Part shown: in pieces, positions 1 through 7,557 of the stretch
How the letters are laid out: each line of letters begins with the position of its first letter
How positions within the stretch are numbered: position 1 is the stretch's first letter
From: Phoronis ovalis
Taxonomy: Eukaryota; Phoronida; Phoronidae
Assembly (NCBI GenBank): GCA_028565635.1
Contig: JAOXYB010054868.1
Span: 1-11,270, forward strand
Length of the DNA: 11,270 bases
Direction: 5' to 3'
Program-made: the position numbers and the translations under genes
Notes under the pieces: model-generated
The model's database searches: none
What the model was told of the DNA's origin: nothing
The model's input: only the letters and a program-made list of their open reading frames with translations

Positions 1-686
1 GTTTTTAATCATTCATTTTATACAAGTTATGGAGAACATTGTCTCAGAAATCAACAGTCCAAATTTCAGGTTAATAGTTTCATTCCTTGAAAAGTTATAA
101 GGAAAATAATAAGCCTCCTGTGAATCTGCAGTTAGTCAGCCTGTTACAGAACGGTGTCGCAACAGCGCCCTCTGTATGATATGTGTTTTTGTTAAATAAT
201 TGAGTGGTCATTTTAGCGACAACAAAACACAAACCCGGACAGTTAAATCTGACTGTCCTTAGTAGTTGTGGAATTACTTATTTGAATATCAATACACACT
301 TGTGTTAATTTATTAATTACCATAGACAATTTATTTAAACTTACCGTGTTAAATATGATTTGTTTTAATTAGAGGAGCAATTTACGAACTAGGGGAAAAG
401 GTTCGATCGCATTGCACAGGAATAAAACAAATGATAATCTGATTGCACAAAAAAATAATGTTGTAATCCTAAAATCATGAAAATCACGAAAATAAACATA
501 ACGTTACAATAGTGCACGAAAAAAAAAATTCAATGATTTCCACTGCACAAAAAAAAACGTATGACCATGTAACACCTGTGGGAAAAGAAGTTTGCCCCTA
601 TCCCTCTTAAGGCATGCAACTACCTGGATAGGCTGACTGGTCACTATTTATGAAGTTGTATTAGTGCATCTAATATTTTGCGTTGT
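1..686. other. AT-rich flank without a recognisable gene
   Basis: I see no convincing reading frame here. The stretch holds a 7-bp stem GGACAGT (237-243) with ACTGTCC (252-258) around an 8-nt loop. It also has four TGCAC blocks (near 413, 444, 513 and 543), three of them followed by long A runs. The sequence just before 687 could be a 5' UTR or intron end for the receptor fragment, but no TATA box or clear acceptor decides this. Confidence 0.5.
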
Positions 687-1136
687 ATGAATTACCTACT
701 CCATGATTTTAGAATTTGGGAATATGTGATTCCCCAGCGATTCCCTGACAACAAAACTGAAGAACACATGGATGAATATATGAATTTATACGAATATTCA
801 GTTGTTTCGGAAAACAACAAAACTAGTGTTTTTGACGATTATTATTGGTACGATGATGAAGATTACTTGTTTTCCGAAATTTTAGATGATCTACATTATA
901 TTTATGAATATTATTGTCCTAGTTTTAGCATTATCACCGTCATTACGCATGTGCCGGTATGCCTGATGTTGTTAAAACCCAATATGCGAACACCGACAGC
1001 CGTAGCTGATATGCTAACTGGAATTTCTGCAATACCATTATTCATATACAAGGATCATATGGGTTACGTTACACCAGAGTATTATATATCAGTATATGAA
1101 AAAGAATGGGCGTCGTGTGTGTCCGATACCAGTTGA
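687..1136 (+). CDS. Peptide GPCR N-terminal fragment (SPR/DMSR-like), possibly pseudogene
   Basis: This is the N-terminal part of a rhodopsin-class receptor, expected in the plasma membrane with a peptide ligand. The first ATG is at 687, and a second at 768 starts the acidic ectodomain. Counting from the 687 Met, there are NKT glycosylation sequons near residues 22 and 44, and a sulfation-type acidic Tyr cluster DDYYWYDDEDY near 50-60. TM1 follows at about 78-96, then the loop PNMRTPT, then TM2 with AVADMLTG, which keeps the D2.50-type Asp. The loop and TM2 wording match invertebrate myosuppressin/sex-peptide-receptor-like and GPR139-like receptors as I remember them. Those have about eight more residues between MRTPT and the AD pair, so TM2 looks shortened by an in-frame deletion. 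The conserved TM1 Asn is replaced by His (THVPVC). The frame stops after ECL1 with no TM3 in the following 200 bases. It could be a first exon with a weak donor near the end (TCGTGTGTGTCC) or a decayed copy. The family call is firm, but function is doubtful. Confidence 0.65.
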   Translation: MNYLLHDFRIWEYVIPQRFPDNKTEEHMDEYMNLYEYSVVSENNKTSVFDDYYWYDDEDYLFSEILDDLHYIYEYYCPSFSIITVITHVPVCLMLLKPNMRTPTAVADMLTGISAIPLFIYKDHMGYVTPEYYISVYEKEWASCVSDTS

Positions 1137-1156
1137 ATTAAAACATATCACATGAC

Positions 1157-1181
1157 TATATATATATATATATATATATAT
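1157..1181. repeat. (TA)n microsatellite
   Basis: About twelve uninterrupted TA units lie 20 bases after the receptor fragment's stop codon. Confidence 0.95.
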
Positions 1182-1231
1182 CTATGCCGCTATATCAAAA
1201 GTGGGACCCGACATCGATAAAACACTAACAA

Positions 1232-1251
1232 CGTTTTTTTGTAAAAAAACG
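1232..1251. repeat. Short perfect inverted repeat (T7/A7)
   Basis: CGTTTTTTT and AAAAAAACG form a perfect 9-bp stem around the dinucleotide GT. It resembles a terminator-like hairpin, but nothing transcribed can be tied to it. Confidence 0.6.
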
Positions 1252-1439
1252 ACACAAATGTTTTCCCATGATTATTTATAGCATGCCGACTATTTGCATT
1301 CAACGAGTGGGTGAAAATCTGTATACAAGACGTGCGAGAGTAAATTTCCTATACGATAAAGAAAACTCTTAGTACATTGTCAGATGACCAAGTACAAGCA
1401 GTAGTTTGTTACTTCACCCCCTCTGACAAGCATAAATGA

Positions 1440-1640
1440 CCCCCCTAAATAAGGAGCGAGAGTCCTCCAAAGCCTGTAATTAAATGACTCCTCCGATAAA
1501 TAGAAGACTCCATTCGGGACCCCCTGAATATTATAATCCCCAATTAGAGGCATCACTGAATACTTGAATGCACCTATTTGAGATGCCCCATTGAATACAC
1601 TAATTACCGCTTTTGAATGGGTTCGCTCCCCCTGAATAGT
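1440..1640. repeat. Degenerate C-run / TGAATA periodic region
   Basis: The plus strand repeats runs of C next to TGAATA or TAAATA blocks (near 1444, 1495, 1524, 1554, 1591 and 1631), spaced roughly 30-50 bases apart. The minus strand therefore carries recurring TATTCA plus G4-G6 runs. A 117-codon minus-strand open frame (1380-1733) covers the region, but I recognise no family in it. Repetition combined with the adjacent plus-strand promoter makes a minisatellite-like or promoter-proximal repeat more likely than a gene. Confidence 0.4.
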
Positions 1641-1671
1641 AATTAAAGTGTGACTAAAAGCTCTGTAGCAA

Positions 1672-1679
1672 TATAAAAG
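1672..1679 (+). promoter_or_regulatory. TATA box of the 1720 exon
   Basis: TATAAAAG is a full consensus TATA box. A start site about 30 bases downstream would fall near 1702, leaving a 5' UTR of roughly 18 bases before the ATG at 1720. The close fit of TATA, start codon and splice donor argues for a real promoter. Confidence 0.6.
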
Positions 1680-1719
1680 TTGTACTCGCTTTTGTCGAAA
1701 GACATTTGACGCTGACCCG

Positions 1720-1820
1720 ATGGAGGCTATCACTGGCTATATTTCTCGAGGAATTTATCCTCAAGGAATGAAGAAAGTTGACAAACAAAACTTGCGCAGA
1801 AGACAAAAAAAAACTATAAG
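1720..1820 (+). CDS. First coding exon of a GIN1/KRBA2-type integrase-like protein
   Basis: The exon encodes 33 codons plus two bases of the next, then a strong donor (AG followed by GTATGT at 1821). The peptide begins MEAITGYISRGIYPQGMKK and continues with a basic RRRQKK stretch. The pattern YI..G.YP.G..K.DK..LRR matches the start of domesticated or mobile integrase-like proteins (gypsy-integrase/KRBA2 type), as I remember that family. In these, an H2C2 zinc-binding region and an integrase core follow. Read without splicing, the frame ends at 1846-1848 after 42 codons, just where the homologous proteins should continue. This supports the donor. I did not find exon 2 in the window, and the presumed intron contains a long inverted repeat. 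It could be a host gene derived from a transposon, the start of a mobile element, or an orphaned exon. Confidence 0.55.
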
Positions 1821-1869
1821 GTATGTTTTATTTTTCAATAACTTTTAGAAATAACAAGCAGGTAACTAG

Positions 1870-2055
1870 CTCTTGTGACTTGAATTATGAGCTGTGCAAA
1901 CAGTCCTGGAATCTTACATAGCCAACTACACTGAAAGTGCTCACACTTGGAAACATGTGGAATTCCTACCGAATGAGTTCATGTATCACCGTCTAGATAT
2001 TCTCTGGTTGTCCACCTTCAATTACGACTACTCCCATCACCATTTGAAACTCCTG
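1870..2055 (+). repeat. Left arm of a long inverted repeat
   Basis: Bases 1894-2055 align without gaps to the reverse complement of 2154-2315. My hand count gives 32 differences in 162 columns, about 80% identity. Similarity continues outwards with a small gap to about 1870. The innermost bases (CCCATCACCATTTGAAAC and flanks) are identical in both arms. A 71-codon open frame runs through this arm but starts with GTG. It differs from its partner at 27 codons, of which about 23 change the amino acid, so there is no sign of protein-level constraint. Confidence 0.85.
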
Positions 2056-2153
2056 CGCTGGCACCCAGGGGGATTGGGGTATTTGCCAAAAAACCTGATT
2101 GGTGTGTGATGCCCAGGCTAAAACACTGCATGTATGGTAAATAAAACTGAATT

Positions 2154-2340
2154 CAGGAGTTTCAAATGGTGATGGGAGTAGTGGAAGTTGCAGTTGGATA
2201 ATGAGATAGTTTCTGGACAGTGATGTATGAACTTATTCGGTAGGAATTGCGTAGATTTCAAAGTTTGTGCACTTTCACTGTAATTGGCTACGTAAGATTG
2301 AGAGACTGTTCGCACAGCTCACAAGTCAGATTATCAAGAG
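2154..2340 (-). repeat. Right arm of the long inverted repeat
   Basis: This is the reverse-complement partner of the left arm, separated by a spacer of about 98 bases (2056-2153). The corresponding minus-strand frame also begins at a GTG. The outermost shared word is CTCTTG on the left and CAAGAG on the right, and I see no clear target-site duplication beyond it. A fold-back element, a MITE or an old local inverted duplication would all fit. Confidence 0.85.
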
Positions 2341-3515
2341 TTGATGAGAATGTCATGAACCAGGACTAGTAAATTGTTATACAATTGCATTTTGTAGTGT
2401 TGGCGAAAAAGTGCTAACTGATATACTATAGCCATCATTGTGTACCGTCATAGTTGTTTCCTATGCTGGATATCAGTCCAAACTTTTTAAATATTTTCCA
2501 TAAAAAAGTGAGCATTTGAAAAATACAAAATCCCACTGTCTACACTAGGTGATGTCACGGTGATCTTTCTATTCGGGTGCCTTGAAGGAAATTATGCTTT
2601 GCCAAAGCTATTGTGAAATTTCGATTATTTATAGTACATTATGAGATCAATAGTAACTTTATGTAAACTGGGTAACAGGACCTTGTATACTTTATTTTAT
2701 ATATGCCTACAGTCTGGCCAGCTAGTTAATGTAGCGAATATTGTTCGCACTATTTATTGACACGTCATATTATAACTTAAAATCTTAGCTATTTAAATGA
2801 AAGTGTTTATATTCTGAAAGTACCCATCTCAAACTTTCTAAATCTTTAATATATTTTTTTGAGATTTTTAATATTTTACTTAGTTAGGAACATTAGGAAC
2901 GGGTCAATCAATTCTCCACCCCTTGTTTGCTATAGGTTAGTTTCTTCAAAAGTGAATTTTTAATTCACAGGTAGATTACACTATAAGCTACACTAGGGGT
3001 GGGATAAATATCTTAAGTAGCTTACCCATGCAATATATAGAACATTTAGTTGTGGTGTTATTGTTTTCATGAGTTTTTTTTGTGAGGGAGATGTGAGACT
3101 CACGTTCAAATCATGTATGCGTATCAGAAATGTTACTACATATATATGTCTTTCTAAAGGTCACCATTTTGGACAGAATTTTGCATAAATAATTATAACG
3201 CCTGCATTTAAATATAAGACAACATTTTGCAAACATTATGTTGCTATACAAACTAGCCATTTATGGTTACAGATGCATATCATAATCTGAATACCTGTTT
3301 AAATAAGCGTAGGGAAATATATGCTTGATCTTTGTTATCAGAGATTCTAATCAGATAACTGACGTTAACCGCTCCGTTGTAAATACAATGCTTCTAAATA
3401 TGAATCGTAAGGTTTTGTTATGTTGGTATGTTGGGATTTTCCACATGTCTAACAATTATAGTGGCAAGCATGCTACTCAAGCAGTTATGAAGTAAGACAA
3501 TTAAAAATAAAAGTA
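2341..3515. other. AT-rich region without a recognisable gene
   Basis: I find no convincing exon on either strand. The one clear structure is the hairpin at 2916-3002, listed separately. If the 1720 exon belongs to a long gene, this would be intron. Confidence 0.5.
2916..3002. other. 87-bp imperfect hairpin
   Basis: CCACCCCT (2916-2923) pairs with AGGGGTGG (2995-3002). Further in, GCTATAG pairs with CTATAAGC with a one-base bulge. The tip is a perfect 7-bp stem, GTGAATT (2952-2958) with AATTCAC (2962-2968), around TTT. The two arms are 43 and 41 bases long. The size and shape suit a microRNA precursor or a tiny fold-back element. No conserved mature sequence is recognised, so the type is left open. 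Confidence 0.5.
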
Positions 3516-3833
3516 TTATAATTTTATTCCCATGGGAAAAGTTTTTTCGTCATGAAGAGAAGTTCTTAACATTAAAATATTAAATTTATGTTGTTTTCCA
3601 GTGTGACAACATTTGTTTTGACACTCACTACCTACTATGTTGCCAATTTGTAGGTCTTTCTTATTTTCCCAATTTTGTATTCGAAAATCACGACAATACA
3701 GTCCCATAATGCAATGGACTATTTGCATGTACTTGGTGGAACCATCAGTCGTGGACCCATACCTTCCCAGCATGTCGCACTTTGTGAATAAACAATGACG
3801 TGGTCCGTCGTGCGCTCGCTAGATATACATTAG
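3516..3833. other. Region with no supported gene
   Basis: An 85-codon minus-strand open frame (3516-3773) reads fairly protein-like, with a Cys-rich middle, but I recognise no domain and see no clear splice or promoter signals. Nothing else stands out before the microsatellite. Confidence 0.35.
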
Positions 3834-3864
3834 ATACATACATACATACATACATACATACGTA
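3834..3864. repeat. (ATAC)n microsatellite
   Basis: Tandem ATAC units are followed by CGTACC. A second shorter block with the same CATACATACGTACCATA ending lies at 3889-3909. Confidence 0.9.
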
Positions 3865-3891
3865 CCATAACAATACCTACAATCACAATAT
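3862..3891 (+). repeat. 30-bp direct repeat, copy 1
   Basis: This unit starts GTACCATAACAATACCTAC and matches 4265-4294 at 29 of 30 bases. It sits directly after the ATAC microsatellite. Confidence 0.85.
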
Positions 3892-4264
3892 ACATACATA
3901 CGTACCATATCTATCTCCTCCATATATAATTTGACTCTGCTGCGTGTAAGGCAGTGTTGTTTTTTTCGGATTTTCTGTTTATACATATATTATTATGGAT
4001 AGCTATTCCAGGGTGTTTTCTTGGTCTTGGCCCCAGTATCGTGGCTACTCTAAATAGTATATAAAAAGTACATGTTATCTATTATTACTTAAATCTTCAT
4101 TATTATCATTAACTTCCTCACAACCCAGGGATACACCTTAAAACCCTTGTGGTGGGAAGGCTGAACTGGTGTTTGTTATCATGAAGAAAGTGGCTACTGA
4201 CCGTACTCTCCGTTGGACATTAACAACATGTATATGTTCTTTATGTAATGTTTATACAAATATA

Positions 4265-4294
4265 GTACCATAACAATACCTACTATCACAATAT
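4265..4294 (+). repeat. 30-bp direct repeat, copy 2
   Basis: It is the same 30-base unit as at 3862-3891 with one A-to-T difference, but has no microsatellite beside it. The 403-bp offset may mark the ends of an inserted or duplicated segment. Confidence 0.85.
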
Positions 4295-4688
4295 GCTAGC
4301 TTTCAAGCATTTTGTCTGATATAGGAAGTCATATACTGGGGTTAATTTTTTAACATTTCAGTAGATATGTTTATACTGAATAATCAATAATAATTATATG
4401 AATAAATGAACATGTTACAATTACAGAGGAGTTATAAGGTAAATAATTGCAGAACTTCACTCAGTTAATACCAATAATATTCAAATTTCTTAAATATTAA
4501 GAAATAATTAACTTACTATATTGTATTGAAATATAGTTTCCACAGGCAAAAGACTGAGTTAGTCAGCAAACTAATGCATATGACTATAATAAGAATTATG
4601 TCATCCTTAATACGTTTTAGATTGACAGATGACCATGCATGCCCCTTGATAAACCAGGATGTACCGAATACATGTGTTTCGGCAATGA

Positions 4689-4704
4689 TGTAGTCATGAC
4701 TACA
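4689..4704. repeat. Perfect 16-bp palindrome
   Basis: TGTAGTCATGACTACA equals its own reverse complement. It could bind a dimeric factor, but no regulated gene is evident. Confidence 0.6.
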
Positions 4705-5156
4705 GTCTATACAAATTCTAAACATGCTTTACTAGCTCTTTTTTGTTACAAGATATAATCATTATGCAATCTGAGTTTTCTGTAACATTCTTGTATATAT
4801 ATTTATTACATAACGATGAATTATTAAGCCTGAAATAAACTTAGGTATGCATTTTCAGATATATCATGTGAAACTATTCAATCTTGCAATAATTGTAATG
4901 ACAACTAATCATTTTGCCACTTTGGGTCTTTGACTACAACAGCGAATATCATCAACTACTTCAATATTAGAAATATAGAGAAGTGAAAAAAACTACATGT
5001 GACTATAGCACTGGGTGATAACTTTAAACAAAATTGCACAGATATAAAAATGATTAATCACCAAAACTGTATCAAAAAAGGTTTATCGGCCAGAAATTTC
5101 CACCGTATTCAGACATCAGTTCGAACAATAATGTCACTGACGGTAATTAGTACAAT

Positions 5157-5192
5157 TTCTATATAATATATATATATACGTACATACATATA
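5157..5192. repeat. TA / TACA microsatellite
   Basis: A run of TA units passes into CGTACATACATATA, so it is compound and imperfect. Confidence 0.85.
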
Positions 5193-5650
5193 AGGAAAAA
5201 TACTGCACTTGATACTAGTAATGATATGCTTATTTTTGGCGTAGGTTCCATGAAAGTATAGCACTCTATTTTTGCATTCGGGACTGCCCACAAATATGTT
5301 TTAAAGTTTATAAGGTGATGTTGTACACGCAAGTGAAATAAGGCAACATTTGTATTGATATGTACCGTCAGTTTTGTGATTCGACGGTAAATAAACTTTT
5401 CCGAAAGCCTTTTACAGATCGTTTTTCAATCAGGTATTTACACTTTTTAAACTCGATCAAGGACAATTTCACATAAATTTAGAGTAATCTTCTACATTTT
5501 TAAGTAATCGAAGACTAATAATTCCGTTTCACTAGTAATTCACACAGCAATGTCCGATTCAGGCTGACTTATATCATAACAGTTTACGTATTACAATAAT
5601 ACCTCGTTGCTCAAGATAAACACAACGAAGATTCTCGTCTTTTTAAATCT

Positions 5651-5667
5651 TTCTGGTAACACCAGAA
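5651..5667. other. 7-bp perfect hairpin
   Basis: TTCTGGT (5651-5657) and ACCAGAA (5661-5667) pair around AAC. The hairpin covers the possible splice acceptor (ACACCAG) of the frame that follows. Confidence 0.6.
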
Positions 5668-5914
5668 TGTGTTATACAACTACTCAATTGCTCCGCAGTG
5701 CAAACATCACAATGCTTTGAGTAGTTCGCCACGTGAGCGTCAGAGGGCGTTCTCTACTTACGCTAAGAATTGTCGCTACGTGTCAGGGATCGATACTGCA
5801 ACTTGGGTTTGCAACTGTATTGATTTGAAACAAGTAGATAGACTCGTAGTTAAGTTGTTAAATCGGATTAAAAAAACATCGGAATATTACAAAACGCAGA
5901 AAACGGTAAATTAA
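5666..5914 (+). CDS. Possible terminal exon, unknown protein
   Basis: An open frame of about 82 codons runs to a stop at 5912-5914. It lacks any ATG, so if real it must be an internal or last exon. A moderate acceptor (TTTCTGGTAACACCAG) ends at 5665, and an AATAAA at 5944-5949 suits a poly(A) signal after the stop. The peptide is basic with five cysteines (such as CRYVSGIDTATWVCNC) and ends in a Lys-rich tail. It also has more CpG than the surrounding DNA. I recognise no family. A 10-bp inverted repeat, AACTACTCAA (5678-5687) with TTGAGTAGTT (5717-5726), lies inside it, which could instead point to a mobile-element end. Confidence 0.25.
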   Translation, partial: NVLYNYSIAPQCKHHNALSSSPRERQRAFSTYAKNCRYVSGIDTATWVCNCIDLKQVDRLVVKLLNRIKKTSEYYKTQKTVN

Positions 5915-5943
5915 AAACAGTTTTATTTATAAAAAAATAATTT

Positions 5944-5949
5944 AATAAA
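5944..5949 (+). promoter_or_regulatory. Candidate poly(A) signal
   Basis: AATAAA lies 30 bases after the stop at 5912-5914, in a very A/T-rich context where such hexamers also arise by chance. Confidence 0.3.
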
Positions 5950-6390
5950 AAGAATTTAAAAAATGGCTTAATTCAATAAACCACAGCTCTTGGTGTCGGA
6001 AAGCATTAATTGGATTGACCATATAAGATTTAATTATCGGTTTTATCATTGGTAATTTTTTTTTCTCTTCTTTTTTACATATGTTCTTAAGTACAGTTAC
6101 CATGACAACAGATATAATATTTTTGTTGTGTATATATGATGCATTCAATTCTGTATTGAGTGGTGCAATTTTCTAGGAGAAAACCCCCGAAATCACAAAA
6201 ATAAGTCGGTTTGCAGAGACATTACCTCAATTTAAATGTCGGTATTGAAAGGATTCAATATATTTTCTTTTGTTTCAAACCAAAATCCGGCAGAAATCTT
6301 ATCAGTAAGTAACAGACATACTAATGCGACAGCTAGTATTTAAAGGGGGAGCTAAACTTTATATACACCATAGATTGTTATTTTGTGATA
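5950..6390. other. Region upstream of the 6445 promoter, no gene seen
   Basis: A 68-codon minus-strand frame (5942-6148) is low-complexity and unconvincing. The stretch may contain distal promoter sequence for the TATA box at 6445. A T-rich run near 6265 was checked for an interferon-response spacing and does not match. Confidence 0.4.
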
Positions 6391-6391
6391 T

Positions 6392-6404
6392 GCCGCTTAG
6401 CGGC
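6392..6404. promoter_or_regulatory. GC-rich palindrome upstream of TATA
   Basis: GCCGCT and AGCGGC are perfect inverted arms around a single T. CGCGC follows directly. It lies about 40-50 bases before the TATA box in otherwise AT-rich DNA, which suits a factor-binding site. Confidence 0.4.
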
Positions 6405-6444
6405 GCGCAGAACGCAGCAAACTCATTTGTCCTCCTTGGGAGAG

Positions 6445-6453
6445 TATAAAAAA
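6445..6453 (+). promoter_or_regulatory. TATA box with initiator-like sequence
   Basis: TATAAAAAA is set in a locally GC-richer patch. Possible start sites are ATCAGTG at 6462-6468, a good initiator match but close, and GATTCAAG near 6473, with the usual 28-base spacing. It is the best-formed core promoter in the window together with the one at 1672. Confidence 0.6.
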
Positions 6454-6469
6454 TCCCGGTGATCAGTGA

Positions 6470-6506
6470 TTCAAGAGGTTGTGTCGTTAGGAGTCCCGTC
6501 GAAATA
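6470..6506 (+). other. Non-coding first exon ending at a GTAAGT donor
   Basis: This short leader contains no ATG and ends at AAATA followed by GTAAGTAAA, a strong 5' splice site. A 550-bp intron (6507-7056) would join it to the ATG exon at 7057. The start is estimated from the TATA spacing. Confidence 0.5.
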
Positions 6507-7056
6507 GTAAGTAAATTCTTGTTATTTGAGTGCATTGCAAAACACTTTGCGTTGGTTTCTAATAAATGACTATGCTGACGCTGAATTAAGAGTAATGTAT
6601 TATATGTTTATATTGTAGTCATTGTAATATGACTAGTTATAAAGTGGAGTAGACAAGCCTGGTACATGTACGCGTATATATTATATAGCCATTGTTTATC
6701 AACAATACGCGATGCAGAAAAAATAATATTTCATAGATTCATATTGTATCAGTTTTAGAAAAGAGGCAAATTAAAATTTCTATTCCATTATAAATGTATG
6801 CTATGTCGTAAAAATAAATCATGAATTGAAGAAGACATTTATTAGATGATTATAGTAGTCTGGCTTCATTCATATATAACTGCTATATGTATAATTATGG
6901 AATAACAACGTGCGGTCTATCTATTCTCGTACTAAAATAACCCCCAGCCGTGCTGTTATCACATTTCTTGAATCAATGCCACAATATGTCTGTTTTATAC
7001 ATATGCGGAATAGATCTTCTCTCTAAAATTATTTTTTTAATTTTTTTTTATTATAG

Positions 7057-7434
7057 ATGCCAAACAACCGTCGTTAAAAAAGTGTAGGCTACAGTTTTTT
7101 TGACAGAAAAAATTACAGACAAGTTTGAGTCACAAAAAACGGAGCCGTATTTTGACCAGCTATAAATGAGGTGGAAACCTATTATACCAGATCTGCAAAC
7201 GAGACTATCCATCAGTTTTTACACTCATATGACCTAGATACAAACAATGCGCACAAACGTTTCTGTACTAGAAAAGATCTGAGCGAAATGTAAATAGAGA
7301 TGCTAAAACGTTGTGAAACTAAATTACCTGATGACCATCTTCGGGCTGAATAAGGTCGAATAATTTCTAAACATAATGAACATTTGCGTTACACTTATTG
7401 GATCTGTTTGCTGATTGTATTTGTATTTGATTAA
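7057..7434 (+). pseudogene. Broken coding exon of an unrecognised protein
   Basis: A long pyrimidine tract and TTATAG form a strong acceptor placed exactly before ATG. The frame starts M-P-N-N-R-R and is then cut by stops at 7075 (TAA), 7126 (TGA), 7153 (TGA), 7291 (TAA) and 7351 (TAA) before ending at 7432. Between stops it reads like ordinary soluble protein, for example VETYYTRSANETIHQFLHS and IEMLKRCETKLPDDHLRAE, rich in charged residues. Every stop can come from a CAA (Gln) or CGA (Arg) codon by one C-to-T change. Because the promoter and intron are kept, it looks like a duplicated, unprocessed pseudogene and not a retrocopy. I recognise no domain. The longest open stretch is only 45 codons, so chance is not excluded. 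Confidence 0.4.
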
Positions 7435-7557
7435 ATTTTAGCAGCAACTAATGAATATTTTTGCTGTTTATTTCTGTTTCTGTTTAGCTATGCAGTTTAA
7501 TAATCAACTTATACCATCCAGTATATAACTTACTGAATAATTTGTTATTTTTTCAAG

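Larger units (their letters stand above)
4295..5665. other. AT-rich region without a recognisable gene
   Basis: Two short minus-strand frames (4516-4725 and 5109-5291) are open, but neither shows a known domain. The second overlaps a TA-rich microsatellite. Other contents are a 16-bp palindrome (4689-4704) and a (TA)n/(TACA)n tract (5157-5192). Confidence 0.45.

Noticed and set aside
1380-1733. 117-codon minus-strand open frame
   Set aside because: It lies over the C-run periodic region and runs antisense to the TATA box and the start of the integrase-like exon. No domain was recognised.
1894-2315. Two divergent small proteins (1894-2109 plus, 2118-2315 minus) sharing a similar sequence
   Set aside because: They are the two arms of one inverted repeat. 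Both begin at GTG, and the differences are mostly amino-acid-changing, so the shared wording comes from the DNA repeat and not from protein selection.
3834-3909. CRISPR-like array
   Set aside because: The units are a 4-base ATAC microsatellite with no regular spacer, and the setting is eukaryotic.
4181-4273. ATG frame of 30 codons starting MKKVATDRTLRW
   Set aside because: It is protein-like for a dozen residues but very short, with a stop 14 codons upstream and no splice support. It also runs into the 30-bp direct repeat.
5942-6148. 68-codon minus-strand frame
   Set aside because: It has Lys-rich low complexity over A/T runs, no domain and no supporting signals.
6255-6285. Interferon-response-like element upstream of the 6445 promoter
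   Set aside because: The two TTTC words are five bases apart, not the required two, in a T-rich run where such words are common.
7057-7434. Reassigned stop codons (a ciliate-like code) to explain TAA in place of Gln
   Set aside because: TGA is also used, and the other coding pieces read normally with the standard code. The window otherwise has animal-type repeats and introns, so pseudogene decay is simpler.
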